From assembly GCA_947588995.1 (NCBI GenBank), contig CANPZI010000010.1, positions 32,851 through 96,850 of the forward strand: DNA of 64,000 nucleotides, written 5' to 3'. The position numbers and the translations under genes are program-made. Below, piece after piece: positions 33,680 through 41,132 of the stretch (position 1 is its first letter; each line of letters begins with the position of its first letter). A model generated the notes under the pieces. It searched no databases. It was not told the origin of the DNA and was given only the letters and a program-made list of their open reading frames with translations. Source of the DNA: an uncultured Lachnospiraceae bacterium. Lineage in GTDB: Bacteria > Bacillota > Clostridia > Lachnospirales > Lachnospiraceae.

Positions 33680-36274
33680 ATGAAGACACAAAAATTTCAG
33701 GTGACGGGCATGACCTGCGCCGCGTGCAGCGCGCATGTGGAAAAAGCGGCATCCGGCGTGGCCGGTGTAAAGAGCGCGTCGGTGAACCTGTTGATGAACA
33801 GTATGCTGGTAGAGTATGATGAGCCGGCGACGCTGCCGGCGATCTGTGCGGCGGTGGAGGCGGCGGGATACGGGGCGTCTCCGGCTGCGGAGAACGGAGC
33901 AGGTGTCCGGGGAGCGGCCGCAGGCGCTGCGCTGGAGGACAGGGAGACGCCCAGAATACGGCGCAGGCTGATCGTATCTGTCTGCCTGCTGGTTCCGCTC
34001 ATGTATGTGTCCATGGGACATCTCATGTGGGGCTGGCCCGTGCCGGAAGCTTTCGCGGCAGACCCGTGGGCGATTGCGCTGTACCAGCTGCTGCTGACGG
34101 GGCTTATTATGGTGATCAACCAGAAATTTTTTGTAAACGGTTTCCAGGGGCTGCTTCACGGGGCCCCCAATATGGATACTCTTGTGGCTCTGGGGAGCGG
34201 CGCGGCTTTCGCATACAGCACGGCGGTAATGTTCCGCATGGGCGCGTATTACAACGCCGGCGACGGAGAGATGGCGGCGCACTGCCTGCACGATATGTAT
34301 TTCGAGTCGGCGGCGACGATTCTGACGCTCATCACGATCGGTAAGATGCTGGAGGCATACAGCAAGGGCAAGACGACGAACGCCATCAAAGGGCTGATGG
34401 ATCTGGCGCCGAAAACGGCGCATGTGCTGCGGGACGGCAGGGAGATTACGGTTCCGGCCGAGGAGGTCGCGGCGGGGGAGATTTTCGTCGTCAGACCCGG
34501 AGAGAGTATCCCTGTGGACGGGGAAGTTCTGGAGGGCGAGAGCGCTGTGGACGAGTCGGCGCTGACGGGCGAGAGCCTTCCCGTGGACAAGAGCGCGGGA
34601 AGCCGCGTGAGCGCGGCGACAATCAATCAAAACGGCGTGCTCAACTGCCGCGCCGTGCGTGTCGGCAGGGACACCACACTGCAGCAGATTATCGATATGG
34701 TGGAGAATGCCGTGGCGACCAAAGCGCCCATTGCGCAGATTGCCGACAGAGTGTCGGCGGTATTCGTGCCGACGGTCATCGCGCTGGCGGCGGTTACGGG
34801 GCTCGTCTGGCTGGCGGCGGGCGCCGGTATCGGTAAGGCGCTGTCCTATGCCATCAGCGTGCTGGTGATCAGCTGTCCCTGTTCGCTGGGACTGGCGACG
34901 CCGGTGGCGATTATGGTGGGGAGCGGCATGGGAGCCAGGCACGGTATCCTGTTCAAAAACGCGGCGGCGCTGGAACAGGCCGGCAAGACGGATTTTGTGG
35001 TGCTGGATAAGACCGGAACGATCACGGAGGGCAGACCCAGAGTGACGAATCTGTGTCCGGCGGCGGGCGTGAGCGAGGAGGAGCTTCTTCGGATCGCTTT
35101 CGCGCTGGAGGTCAAGAGTGAACACCCGCTGGCCAGGGCGGTCTGCCGGCATGCCGAGGAGAAAGGGCTCTGTGCGGGGGATGCCGGCGGTTTCCGCGCG
35201 CTGCCCGGTTCCGGCGTGGAGGGAACGATAGACGGCAGACCGGCGCTTGGCGGCAACGCCAAGCTCTTTGCAGAAAGAGGGCTGCTTGCGCCGCAGGCGC
35301 GCACCGAGGGAGAACGGATGGCGGAGGAGGGCAGGACGCCGCTCTATTTCGCATGGGACGGCACTTATGTCGGTATGATTGCGGTGGCCGACGTGGTGAA
35401 GCCGGACAGCGCGCAGGCGATTAAGGAACTGCGCGGCATGGGTATACAGACGGTTATGCTGACCGGCGACAACCGGCGCACGGCCCAGGCTATCGGCAGG
35501 CAGGTGGAGCTTTCGCAGATCGTGTCGGATGTTCTGCCGAATGACAAGGAGGCGGTGATCCGCAGACTGTCGTCGTGCGGCAGAGTCGCCATGGTGGGCG
35601 ACGGCATCAACGACGCCCCGGCGCTGACGCGGGCTGACGTGGGGATAGCGATCGGCGCCGGCGCCGACGTGGCGCTGGACGCCGCGGACATCGTCCTGAT
35701 GAAGTCCGGCCTGAGCGATGTGACGGCGGCGATCAGACTTTCCAGACAGACTCTGCGCAATATCCGTGAGAATCTGTTCTGGGCATTTTTCTATAATTGT
35801 ATCGGTATTCCGCTGGCAGCAGGCGCGCTTGTCCCGGCGGCGGGCATATCTTTGAGTCCGATGTTCGCGGCGGCGGCCATGAGCCTGTCCAGCTTCTGCG
35901 TCGTCACGAACGCGCTGCGGCTGAATCTTTTTTCCGTAGGCTCGGACAAAAAAGACAGAAAGAAGCGGGAGGCTGTCATGCCGGACCTGACGGACGGCTT
36001 AAACGATATAGAACAGCATAAAAACAATCTCACAACAAAAAAGGAGGAACATCAAATGGTTAAGACACTGGACATCGAGGGCATGATGTGCGCGCACTGC
36101 CAGGCGCACGTGCAGAAAGCGCTGGAGGGTGTGGCCGGCGTATCACAGGTGACGGTAAGTCTGGAGGAGAAAAAAGCGACCGTGACGGCGGACGACGCTG
36201 TGCAGGATCAGGCCCTGATCGACGCGGTGAAAGAGAGCGGCTACGAGGTGACGGCGTGCCGTGCCGGAGCATAA
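33680..36274 (+). CDS. copA: Copper-exporting P1B-type ATPase with C-terminal CopZ-like domain
   Basis: This 864-residue Cu(I) efflux pump starts with a heavy-metal-associated domain ([11 protein letters not shown], about 10-20). Next come membrane helices, the actuator loop LTGESLPV, the ion channel motif [11 protein letters not shown], the phosphorylation site [18 protein letters not shown] and GDGINDAP. Late-helix motifs [12 protein letters not shown] and MSLSSFCVV mark the Cu(I) subgroup. Uniquely, the frame continues through a charged linker (about 755-791) into a second heavy-metal domain ([11 protein letters not shown], about 800-810). That domain starts at an internal Met with its own perfect ribosome binding site, so a free chaperone may also be made. 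The operon is controlled by CsoR. Confidence 0.94.
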   Translation: MKTQKFQVTGMTCAACSAHVEKAASGVAGVKSASVNLLMNSMLVEYDEPATLPAICAAVEAAGYGASPAAENGAGVRGAAAGAALEDRETPRIRRRLIVSVCLLVPLMYVSMGHLMWGWPVPEAFAADPWAIALYQLLLTGLIMVINQKFFVNGFQGLLHGAPNMDTLVALGSGAAFAYSTAVMFRMGAYYNAGDGEMAAHCLHDMYFESAATILTLITIGKMLEAYSKGKTTNAIKGLMDLAPKTAHVLRDGREITVPAEEVAAGEIFVVRPGESIPVDGEVLEGESAVDESALTGESLPVDKSAGSRVSAATINQNGVLNCRAVRVGRDTTLQQIIDMVENAVATKAPIAQIADRVSAVFVPTVIALAAVTGLVWLAAGAGIGKALSYAISVLVISCPCSLGLATPVAIMVGSGMGARHGILFKNAAALEQAGKTDFVVLDKTGTITEGRPRVTNLCPAAGVSEEELLRIAFALEVKSEHPLARAVCRHAEEKGLCAGDAGGFRALPGSGVEGTIDGRPALGGNAKLFAERGLLAPQARTEGERMAEEGRTPLYFAWDGTYVGMIAVADVVKPDSAQAIKELRGMGIQTVMLTGDNRRTAQAIGRQVELSQIVSDVLPNDKEAVIRRLSSCGRVAMVGDGINDAPALTRADVGIAIGAGADVALDAADIVLMKSGLSDVTAAIRLSRQTLRNIRENLFWAFFYNCIGIPLAAGALVPAAGISLSPMFAAAAMSLSSFCVVTNALRLNLFSVGSDKKDRKKREAVMPDLTDGLNDIEQHKNNLTTKKEEHQMVKTLDIEGMMCAHCQAHVQKALEGVAGVSQVTVSLEEKKATVTADDAVQDQALIDAVKESGYEVTACRAGA
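36056..36274 (+). CDS. copZ: CopZ-like copper chaperone, internal in-frame start within copA
   Basis: ATG 36056 is in the copA frame and is preceded by AAGGAGGA (36041-36048) at ideal spacing. Translation from it gives a 72-residue heavy-metal-associated protein with GMMCAHCQ, the size and motif of CopZ chaperones that deliver Cu(I) to CopA. No stop codon separates it from copA, so it would be both the C-terminal domain of the pump and a separate product. A lost stop codon through sequence error or recent mutation is the alternative. Confidence 0.6.
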   Translation: MVKTLDIEGMMCAHCQAHVQKALEGVAGVSQVTVSLEEKKATVTADDAVQDQALIDAVKESGYEVTACRAGA

Positions 36275-36525
36275 AACGGCTTTTGCACCGCGAGCCGCGG
36301 CATAGCGGCGGACTTTGGTAAATTTGTATAGGAAAACTTGCTTTTCTTCGTCAACTTGTCTATCGGACTGCAAAACAAACCGGAAACTGAGCAATTTCTA
36401 CAATGGAATTTCAAATCTTTGTGGAATAATGGCATAGCGAAGAGCGGAAAAGTCCGATATACTTTTAGCAGAGTCAATTTTCAGTGGGAGTCACTGGAAG
36501 AAAAAAACAAACACAGGAGGCAATC

Positions 36526-37632
36526 ATGGCAAGTTTATCTTTGAAAAATGTCTGCAAAGTTTATCCGAACGGCTTTGAGGCAGTAAAGGATTTCAACCTT
36601 GAAATCGCAGATCAGGAGTTTATCATTTTCGTAGGACCTTCAGGTTGCGGTAAGTCCACCACACTGCGTATGATCGCGGGTCTGGAGGACATCTCTTCCG
36701 GTGAGCTGAAGATCGGCGACAGAGTTGTAAACGACGTGGAGCCCAAGGACAGAGATATCGCGATGGTATTCCAGAACTACGCTCTGTATCCTCATATGTC
36801 GGTATATGACAATATGGCATTCGGCCTGAAGCTGAGAAAAGTGCCCAAGGACGAGATCGACAAGATGGTTAAAGAGGCAGCGAAGATCCTGGATCTGACC
36901 GCTCTGCTTGATCGTAAGCCGAAAGCTCTGTCCGGTGGTCAGAGACAGCGTGTTGCCATGGGCCGTGCGATCGTTCGTAATCCTAAGGTGTTCCTGATGG
37001 ATGAGCCGCTTTCCAACCTGGATGCAAAGCTTCGTGTACAGATGCGTGTTGAGATTTCCAAGCTGCACCAGAGACTGGGCACGACGATCATCTATGTAAC
37101 ACATGACCAGACAGAGGCTATGACGCTGGGTACCAGAATCGTCGTTATGAAAGACGGCGTGATTCAGCAGGTAGATACGCCTCAGAATCTGTATCAGAAG
37201 CCGCAGAACCTGTTTGTAGCAGGATTCATGGGTTCTCCGCAGATGAACTTCCTTGACGCGGTTGTCGAGGCAAACGGCAGCAGCGCGAGCCTGAAAGTTG
37301 CGGGACAGTCCATCCCGCTGCCGGATGCAAAGGCGAAGAAGCTGATCGACGGCGGTTACGCAGGTAAGACCGTAACGTTCGGTATCCGTCCTGAGGATGT
37401 ACATGACGCCAGCCAGTTCAGCGATGCGAAGTGCGTATTCGAGTCCACCATCAAGGTATACGAGCTGCTGGGCGCAGAGGTTTATCTGTACTTTGATCTG
37501 GCTGAGTTCCCGATCACGGCGAGAGTTGGTTCTCACACAACGGCAAGACCGGGCGATACAGTTAAGTTTGCTTTCGATGTTGATAAGATTCACGTATTCG
37601 ACAAAGAGACAGAGCAGGTCATCACAAACTAG
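36526..37632 (+). CDS. Carbohydrate ABC transporter ATPase (MsmK/UgpC type), orphan
   Basis: This 368-residue ATPase contains Walker A GPSGCGKSTT (about 37), signature LSGGQRQRVAMGRA (about 135) and Walker B VFLMDEPLSNLDAKLR. A C-terminal MalK-type regulatory TOBE domain spans about 240-365. No binding protein or permease gene is next to it. In Firmicutes, MsmK-like ATPases energise several sugar importers encoded elsewhere, and that is the likely role. The start is ATG 36526 with CAGGAGG. Codons here are noticeably richer in pyrimidine-ending, highly expressed forms (for example GTA, CGT) than in the copper genes, consistent with strong expression. A terminator follows. Confidence 0.92.
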   Translation: MASLSLKNVCKVYPNGFEAVKDFNLEIADQEFIIFVGPSGCGKSTTLRMIAGLEDISSGELKIGDRVVNDVEPKDRDIAMVFQNYALYPHMSVYDNMAFGLKLRKVPKDEIDKMVKEAAKILDLTALLDRKPKALSGGQRQRVAMGRAIVRNPKVFLMDEPLSNLDAKLRVQMRVEISKLHQRLGTTIIYVTHDQTEAMTLGTRIVVMKDGVIQQVDTPQNLYQKPQNLFVAGFMGSPQMNFLDAVVEANGSSASLKVAGQSIPLPDAKAKKLIDGGYAGKTVTFGIRPEDVHDASQFSDAKCVFESTIKVYELLGAEVYLYFDLAEFPITARVGSHTTARPGDTVKFAFDVDKIHVFDKETEQVITN

Positions 37633-37648
37633 TCAGAATTTATTTGGA

Positions 37649-37676
37649 GGGAGATGCTCAGGCATCTCCCTTATCT
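37649..37676 (+). terminator. Terminator after the orphan ATPase gene
   Basis: GGGAGATGC pairs with GCATCTCCC around a TCAG loop, followed by TTATCTTA. Confidence 0.75.
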
Positions 37677-37714
37677 TATGTAATACACTTATTTTGCAGA
37701 AGTGAGGTTACGGT

Positions 37715-38803
37715 ATGATTTCAAGTCAGGTGATCAGAAGCAGCATTGAGGAACTGAAAGCGATCTCCAGGATCGATCTGATGGTATGGGATGCGGAGGG
37801 CAAAGCGGTGGCGGCCACACTGGAGAACGGTGAGATCACGCCGGCGCTGATCGAGGGTTTTGCCGAATCGCCGGCGGACAGTCAGGTGATGGGCGAACAT
37901 CATCTGATGAAAGTGCTGGACGAGGAGGAGGTACTGTTTGTTCTGGATGCGGTGGGGGCGAGCGATGATGCCTACATGATAGGCCGGATCGCGGTCAGCC
38001 AGCTGCAGCAGCTGATCGTCGCGTACAAGGACAGATACGACCGCAACAATTTTTTTCAGAATCTGCTGTTGGATAATATGCTTCTCGTGGATATCTACAA
38101 CAAAGCGAGGAAGCTGCGGATAGAGGCGTCGGCGCGCCGGGCGGTCTTCCTGATCGAGGCGGATAAGGAGAAAGACACCGTGACGACGGAACTGCTCAAC
38201 GGCATGTTCTCCGCACAGGTGGGCGATTATATCACGGCTGTGGACGAGAGCAGCGTGATCCTGATCAAGGAGATCGGCGAGGACGAGGATTACACGAGGC
38301 TGGAGCAGGTGGCCAATACCATTGTGGACATGATGAATATGGAGGCTATGACGAATGTGCGTGTGGCTTACGGCACCATCGTGAACGAGTTAAAAGAAGT
38401 CTCCAAGTCATACAAAGAGGCGAAGATGGCGCTGGATGTGGGCAAGATTTTCTATGCGGAGAAGAAAGTCACCGCCTACAATACACTCGGCATCGGCAGG
38501 CTGATCTACCAGCTGCCGATCAATCTGTGCCGTATCTTTATCGAGGAAATCTTTGGCTCCAACGTGCCGAGCGAGTTGGACGAGGAGACCCTGACGACAA
38601 TCAACAAGTTTTTCGAGAACAATCTGAACGTGTCGGAGACGTCCAGACAGCTCTATGTGCACCGCAATACGCTGGTCTATCGGATCGAGAAACTGGAAGC
38701 GAATACAGGGCTGGATATTCGGAGGTTTGAGGATGCGCTGACGTTCAAGATTGCGCTGATGGTCTTCAGCTATATGAAATATCTGGATTCTTTGGATTAT
38801 TGA
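37715..38803 (+). CDS. CdaR/PucR-like transcriptional regulator
   Basis: This 362-residue regulator ends with a PucR C-terminal helix-turn-helix (about 300-355; VSETSRQLYVHRNTLVYRI then EKLEANTGLDIRRFEDA). A GGDEF-like/CdaR middle domain (about 125-270) precedes it, with an N-terminal sensor-like region before that. CdaR of E. coli responds to sugar diacids; the ligand here is unknown. The gene lies 82 bp after the orphan sugar ATPase in the same direction, and in several Clostridia this pair is found together, so it may sense carbohydrate status. The start ATG 37715 has GTGAGG. Confidence 0.82.
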   Translation: MISSQVIRSSIEELKAISRIDLMVWDAEGKAVAATLENGEITPALIEGFAESPADSQVMGEHHLMKVLDEEEVLFVLDAVGASDDAYMIGRIAVSQLQQLIVAYKDRYDRNNFFQNLLLDNMLLVDIYNKARKLRIEASARRAVFLIEADKEKDTVTTELLNGMFSAQVGDYITAVDESSVILIKEIGEDEDYTRLEQVANTIVDMMNMEAMTNVRVAYGTIVNELKEVSKSYKEAKMALDVGKIFYAEKKVTAYNTLGIGRLIYQLPINLCRIFIEEIFGSNVPSELDEETLTTINKFFENNLNVSETSRQLYVHRNTLVYRIEKLEANTGLDIRRFEDALTFKIALMVFSYMKYLDSLDY

Positions 38804-38971
38804 GAGAAGAGCAAAAGAATCATGGCAGGAGCCGGTTTTACGCCCAATGTCATCAACTTAAAGAAAAATTGAAAAAAATTATATGAGGTGTTTTTGCGTC
38901 TTTGATAAGTAGCGTTTTTCAATGTTTTTATTTTTTCACTTTCCAATGAGTGACTATCAGGCAAAAAGTTA

Positions 38972-39000
38972 TTGACGGAAGTGTCAATCAGTGTTACGAT
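38972..39000 (+). promoter_or_regulatory. Promoter of a putative antisense small RNA
   Basis: TTGACG (38972-38977), 17 bp and TACGAT (38995-39000) point rightward toward the terminator at 39060-39099, with no credible coding frame between. It lies 168 bp after the CdaR-like gene, in otherwise featureless sequence. Confidence 0.55.
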
Positions 39001-39006
39001 ATTTTA

Positions 39007-39099
39007 TACAAAAAGGGTGTTACCGTAAAGCAACGGTTCGCCTTGATTAATGGTTACTCAAAAAAGCAACCTAACTTTGGCGGGCGCGGTTGCTTTTTT
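39007..39099 (+). ncRNA. Putative antitoxin small RNA, convergent with the small toxin gene
   Basis: A transcript of about 93 nt is predicted from the promoter at 38972-39000 to the hairpin at 39060-39099. Its 3' part overlaps, in antisense, the 3' end of the 40-residue hydrophobic peptide gene on the other strand. That is the layout of type I toxin-antitoxin loci such as txpA/RatA. Its 5' leader (39016-39044) is nearly the same sequence as the leader of the toxin mRNA. Ends are predicted, not observed. Confidence 0.5.
39060..39099. terminator. Bidirectional terminator shared by toxin and antisense RNA
   Basis: A perfect 12-bp stem, AAAAAAGCAACC with GGTTGCTTTTTT, gives a T run on both strands. 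Confidence 0.88.
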
Positions 39100-39193
39100 G
39101 ATGTCTTTTATTTTTTCTGGTCTGTCGGATACTGATAATTGTCACGATGATACTGATCACCGTCACTACAATACCGACAAGCTCCAAAATCAT
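39071..39193 (-). CDS. Small hydrophobic toxin-like peptide (type I toxin candidate)
   Basis: A 40-residue peptide starts MILELVGIVVTVISIIVTII and ends in a basic tail (RQTRKNKRHQKSNRARQS). One membrane helix plus a positive C-terminus is the form of type I toxins and the holin-like toxin family of Firmicutes. No strong ribosome binding site precedes its ATG. Instead its ATG overlaps the TGA of a 14-codon leader ORF (ATGA) that has a strong site, so translation is probably coupled. In-frame GTG 39202 and TTG 39205 are alternative starts. The stop lies within the shared terminator hairpin. The toxin role is inference from form and arrangement. Confidence 0.6.
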   Translation of the reverse strand: MILELVGIVVTVISIIVTIISIRQTRKNKRHQKSNRARQS

Positions 39194-39234
39194 ATACAAC
39201 ACCAATAGTGCTTACCTTTCACGCTATTTTCCAT
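39190..39234 (-). CDS. 14-codon leader ORF coupled to the toxin gene
   Basis: ATG 39234 follows GGGAGGGG (39241-39248) at 6-nt spacing and encodes MENSVKGKHYWCCI. Its TGA overlaps the toxin ATG as ATGA. This resembles the mok-hok arrangement of enteric plasmids, where translation of a leader frame drives that of the toxin. Confidence 0.5.
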   Translation of the reverse strand: MENSVKGKHYWCCI

Positions 39235-39326
39235 ATGTATCCCCTCCCTTGATACAGGAAGTTCTCAAAATGTACTCATTTTGGCAAAAGGCGAACCGCT
39301 ACCGTTTAGGTAACACCCATAGATCT

Positions 39327-39354
39327 ATTCTATCATAGTGACAGGGGTTTGCAA
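39327..39354 (-). promoter_or_regulatory. Promoter of the toxin mRNA
   Basis: On the minus strand TTGCAA (39354-39349), a 16-bp spacer and TAGAAT (39332-39327) with an extended-10 TG are present. Transcription would begin near 39320, giving an mRNA of about 260 nt with a leader of about 85 nt before the leader ORF. Confidence 0.6.
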
Positions 39355-39428
39355 GATATAATAGCAAATAAACATGAAAAAATATGCGATTTTTGGAATG
39401 CGGTTTACTTATATGTTCCCATTTGCTG

Positions 39429-39587
39429 TCAATGCTTTCCTGGTTCTTTTTCATGCTGCATGATCGTCTGACAGATCAGGTATAACGCCTTTCCGTTGAT
39501 CGATCTGCCGTCATATTCGGCAAGGTTCTTCAATTTCTCATGCGTTTCAGAGCCAATCCGTAATCCTAAATGCTTGTCTTTATTCAT
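39429..39587 (-). CDS. Small ribbon-helix-helix (Arc-like) DNA-binding protein
   Basis: A 52-residue protein of Arc/MetJ type: the strand HLGLRIGSETHEKLKNLAEY leads into the helix-turn-helix DGRSINGKALYLI. The match to Arc-like repressors of Firmicutes is good despite the short length. The start is ATG 39587 after TGGAAAAACA. It lies upstream of, and in the same direction as, the toxin mRNA, and could bind the palindrome-like GGTGTTACC elements around that locus, but this is speculation. The region is otherwise empty. Confidence 0.72.
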   Translation of the reverse strand: MNKDKHLGLRIGSETHEKLKNLAEYDGRSINGKALYLICQTIMQHEKEPGKH

Positions 39588-39763
39588 TGTTTTTCCATTG
39601 ATCGAAAAGTTATATTTTCAATCTTTAATATTTCCACATAAAAAGCGAGATTCTGTTTTATGCACACAATGAGCCGGCATGGACACATTTTTGACCGGAG
39701 CTGCGCATATATATAGGTAGTGTACCGTCATACACGGCAAAGTGATGCGGGGAAAGGAGAGAT

Positions 39764-40546
39764 ATGTATCGGAGAGAGATCATATACATCGGACTGTACC
39801 GAGACGAAGAGAAAATCGGCAACGCAGGGTTCCTGAAAGCGGAGAGCGGGGAGCGGGAGTGCAGGCTGTACCTGAAAGTACAGAACATTCCGCCCGGTAT
39901 AAGCGGCCGCTTTCCCGTGCGCCTGTACAGCGGTACAGACTGGAAAGAATTAAACGGCGTCAGCGTGCAGGATGGCGGCGGCTGTTGGGAGGAGAGGCTG
40001 TCCGATACGGTCAGGATGCCAATGCTGCAGATCAGACTGTCGGGAGGATACCGGCTGGAGGGCGGAAGCAGAACCGCGCCGGAACACAGCGCCGGGAGAA
40101 GCGAAAGAGAGGAGGAGGCTGAGGCGGTTATCGTCACGGAGGAACTTCTGCCAGAAGCGCCGCAGAAAGCAGCGCAGACGAGACGGGAGATGCCTGAGCA
40201 CAGCTGCAAAGAGGACAAGTGGGAGCAGATTCTGGACAGCTATGAGCGGCTGCACCCGTACGGGGACGGGCGCGTCTGCGTAAAACTGGAGCCAAAAGAT
40301 TTTGTGATTCTGCAGGGGAAATACCAGCATCTGGTCAACAACAGTTTTCTGCTGCACGGCTTCTACAACTATCGCTATGTCATTCTGGGGAAAGAGAAAG
40401 ACGATTATTATCTGGGGGTGCCGGGCGTATTCTATGAGCGCGAGAAGATGGTCGCGCAGATGTTTGGCTTCGAGGCTTTCGAGTGTCCTGGTGGCGAGGT
40501 GAAGACAGGAGAATTCGGCTATTATCTTCGCACGGTGGAACTGTAG
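39764..40546 (+). CDS. Uncharacterised Lachnospiraceae-type protein
   Basis: This 260-residue soluble protein has an N-terminal beta-rich domain (about 1-95; MYRREIIYIGLYRDEEKIGNAG), a charged variable linker (about 98-150) and a conserved C-terminal domain (about 155-258; DKWEQILDSYERLHPYGD, then NSFLLHGFYNYRYVILG, YYLGVPGVFYEREKMVA and FGF). I have seen this general form in Lachnospiraceae (possibly the DUF6128 group) but no function is known. The FYxREK..A..FGF block recurs in such proteins. AAAGGAGAG precedes ATG 39764. It is followed by the SRP RNA on the other strand. Confidence 0.7.
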   Translation: MYRREIIYIGLYRDEEKIGNAGFLKAESGERECRLYLKVQNIPPGISGRFPVRLYSGTDWKELNGVSVQDGGGCWEERLSDTVRMPMLQIRLSGGYRLEGGSRTAPEHSAGRSEREEEAEAVIVTEELLPEAPQKAAQTRREMPEHSCKEDKWEQILDSYERLHPYGDGRVCVKLEPKDFVILQGKYQHLVNNSFLLHGFYNYRYVILGKEKDDYYLGVPGVFYEREKMVAQMFGFEAFECPGGEVKTGEFGYYLRTVEL

Positions 40547-40582
40547 CCGGCTGCGGCCGTGCGTGCCGCCGCGCAGACAGAC

Positions 40583-40850
40583 AAAAACCGTGCGCCTGCC
40601 GTCGAACTTGACCCATACACGTTACCTTTACAGTTGACTCCGCCAGGCACCCTTACGGCACATGGAAGATTCCGCTTAGTGCTGCTGTGTTCCCACCCTG
40701 ACACGGTTCATGGATTTCCATTGCGCAAGACCCAAACTTCAACGCCACTTATAAAGGGCAGCTGCACAGGCTTATGCCCTCGGGCACGCATCACCCCCAC
40801 TAGAGCGGATTGTGGGTACAGGACACCGCTAACGCCCCGGCTGCACGGTT
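40583..40850 (-). ncRNA. ffs: Signal recognition particle RNA, large bacterial (Bacillus-type) form
   Basis: Read on the minus strand, the RNA begins ACCGTGCAGCCGGGGCGTTA, continues with GCGGTGTCCTGTACC and CAATCCGCT (Alu-like domain), and has the S-domain core GTGTCAGGGTGGGAACACA then GCAGCACTAAG. The ends pair (CCGTGC with GCACGG), and a T run follows at 40582-40587. The length of about 267 nt and this order of conserved blocks identify scRNA/6S-type SRP RNA of Firmicutes. It binds Ffh to target membrane proteins. A near-consensus promoter lies directly upstream. Confidence 0.95.
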
Positions 40851-40855
40851 TTATT

Positions 40856-40884
40856 AGTATACTGTTTTTTTCTCCGTTTGTCAA
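40856..40884 (-). promoter_or_regulatory. Promoter of the SRP RNA gene
   Basis: TTGACA (40884-40879), 17 bp and TATACT (40861-40856) on the minus strand place the transcription start near 40850, the 5' end of the SRP RNA. Confidence 0.88.
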
Positions 40885-41015
40885 TGGCGGCGGGGCGCAC
40901 GCGATCCTTTGCACCCGCCGGCTACTGATCCGATCTGTTCGATCCGTTTTTTCTTCCTGCCCTCGGGACTGTTCTCATAGTCTATTCTTTCCTGTTCCTT
41001 ATCCACAATCTCCAT
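40881..41015 (-). CDS. Small basic ORF downstream of a LytTR-type promoter
   Basis: A 44-residue frame starts at ATG 41015 behind GAGGAGGAAG, a strong ribosome binding site. A promoter-like TATAAT lies 52 bp upstream of that start. The product is charged (MEIVDKEQERIDYENSPEGR at its start) and lacks a signal or membrane segment. Its stop overlaps the -35 box of the SRP RNA promoter. I do not recognise it. The support is the ribosome binding site and the regulated promoter; it could instead be leader sequence. Confidence 0.4.
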   Translation of the reverse strand: MEIVDKEQERIDYENSPEGRKKKRIEQIGSVAGGCKGSRAPRRH

Positions 41016-41066
41016 AGCTTCCTCCTCTGTTACGGCTGCAATATAAAAAGCGCTGTACAGTAATTC

Positions 41067-41132
41067 ATTATACAGCGCATAGGAGGACGGTTTTGCCTGT
41101 TGTCAAAAAAACGGTTCAGGATGTCAAAAATC
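41067..41132 (-). promoter_or_regulatory. LytTR-style promoter A, at the 3' end of the LytTR regulator gene
   Basis: On the minus strand, two TTTTTGACA-type boxes (in 41121-41132 and 41101-41111) recur with a 21-bp period. They are followed after 28 bp by TATAAT (41072-41067). The first box overlaps the stop codon of the regulator gene. An inverted repeat GCGCTGTA/TACAGCGC (41050-41078) spans the -10. Direct repeats two helical turns apart are the usual form of LytTR-domain binding sites. Confidence 0.65.

Larger units (their letters stand above)
39016..39317. repeat. 29-30-bp imperfect inverted repeats bounding the toxin locus
   Basis: The left copy (39016-39044) begins GGTGTTACCGTAAAG and ends CGGTTCGCCTT. 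The right copy (39288-39317) is its near reverse complement, beginning AAGGCGAACCG and ending GGTAACACC. Each copy lies just downstream of an outward-to-inward promoter, so both RNAs start with almost the same stem-loop. They could also be terminal repeats of a small mobile unit. Confidence 0.7.

Noticed and set aside
38950..39135. 61-codon plus-strand frame in the toxin locus
   Set aside because: It starts inside the predicted small RNA promoter, has no ribosome binding site and reads through the perfect terminator hairpin.
39147..39338. 63-codon plus-strand frame opposite the toxin peptide
   Set aside because: No ribosome binding site and antisense to the better supported peptide and leader ORF.
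40559..41017. 152-codon plus-strand frame
   Set aside because: It runs antisense across the whole SRP RNA and its promoter; no ribosome binding site.
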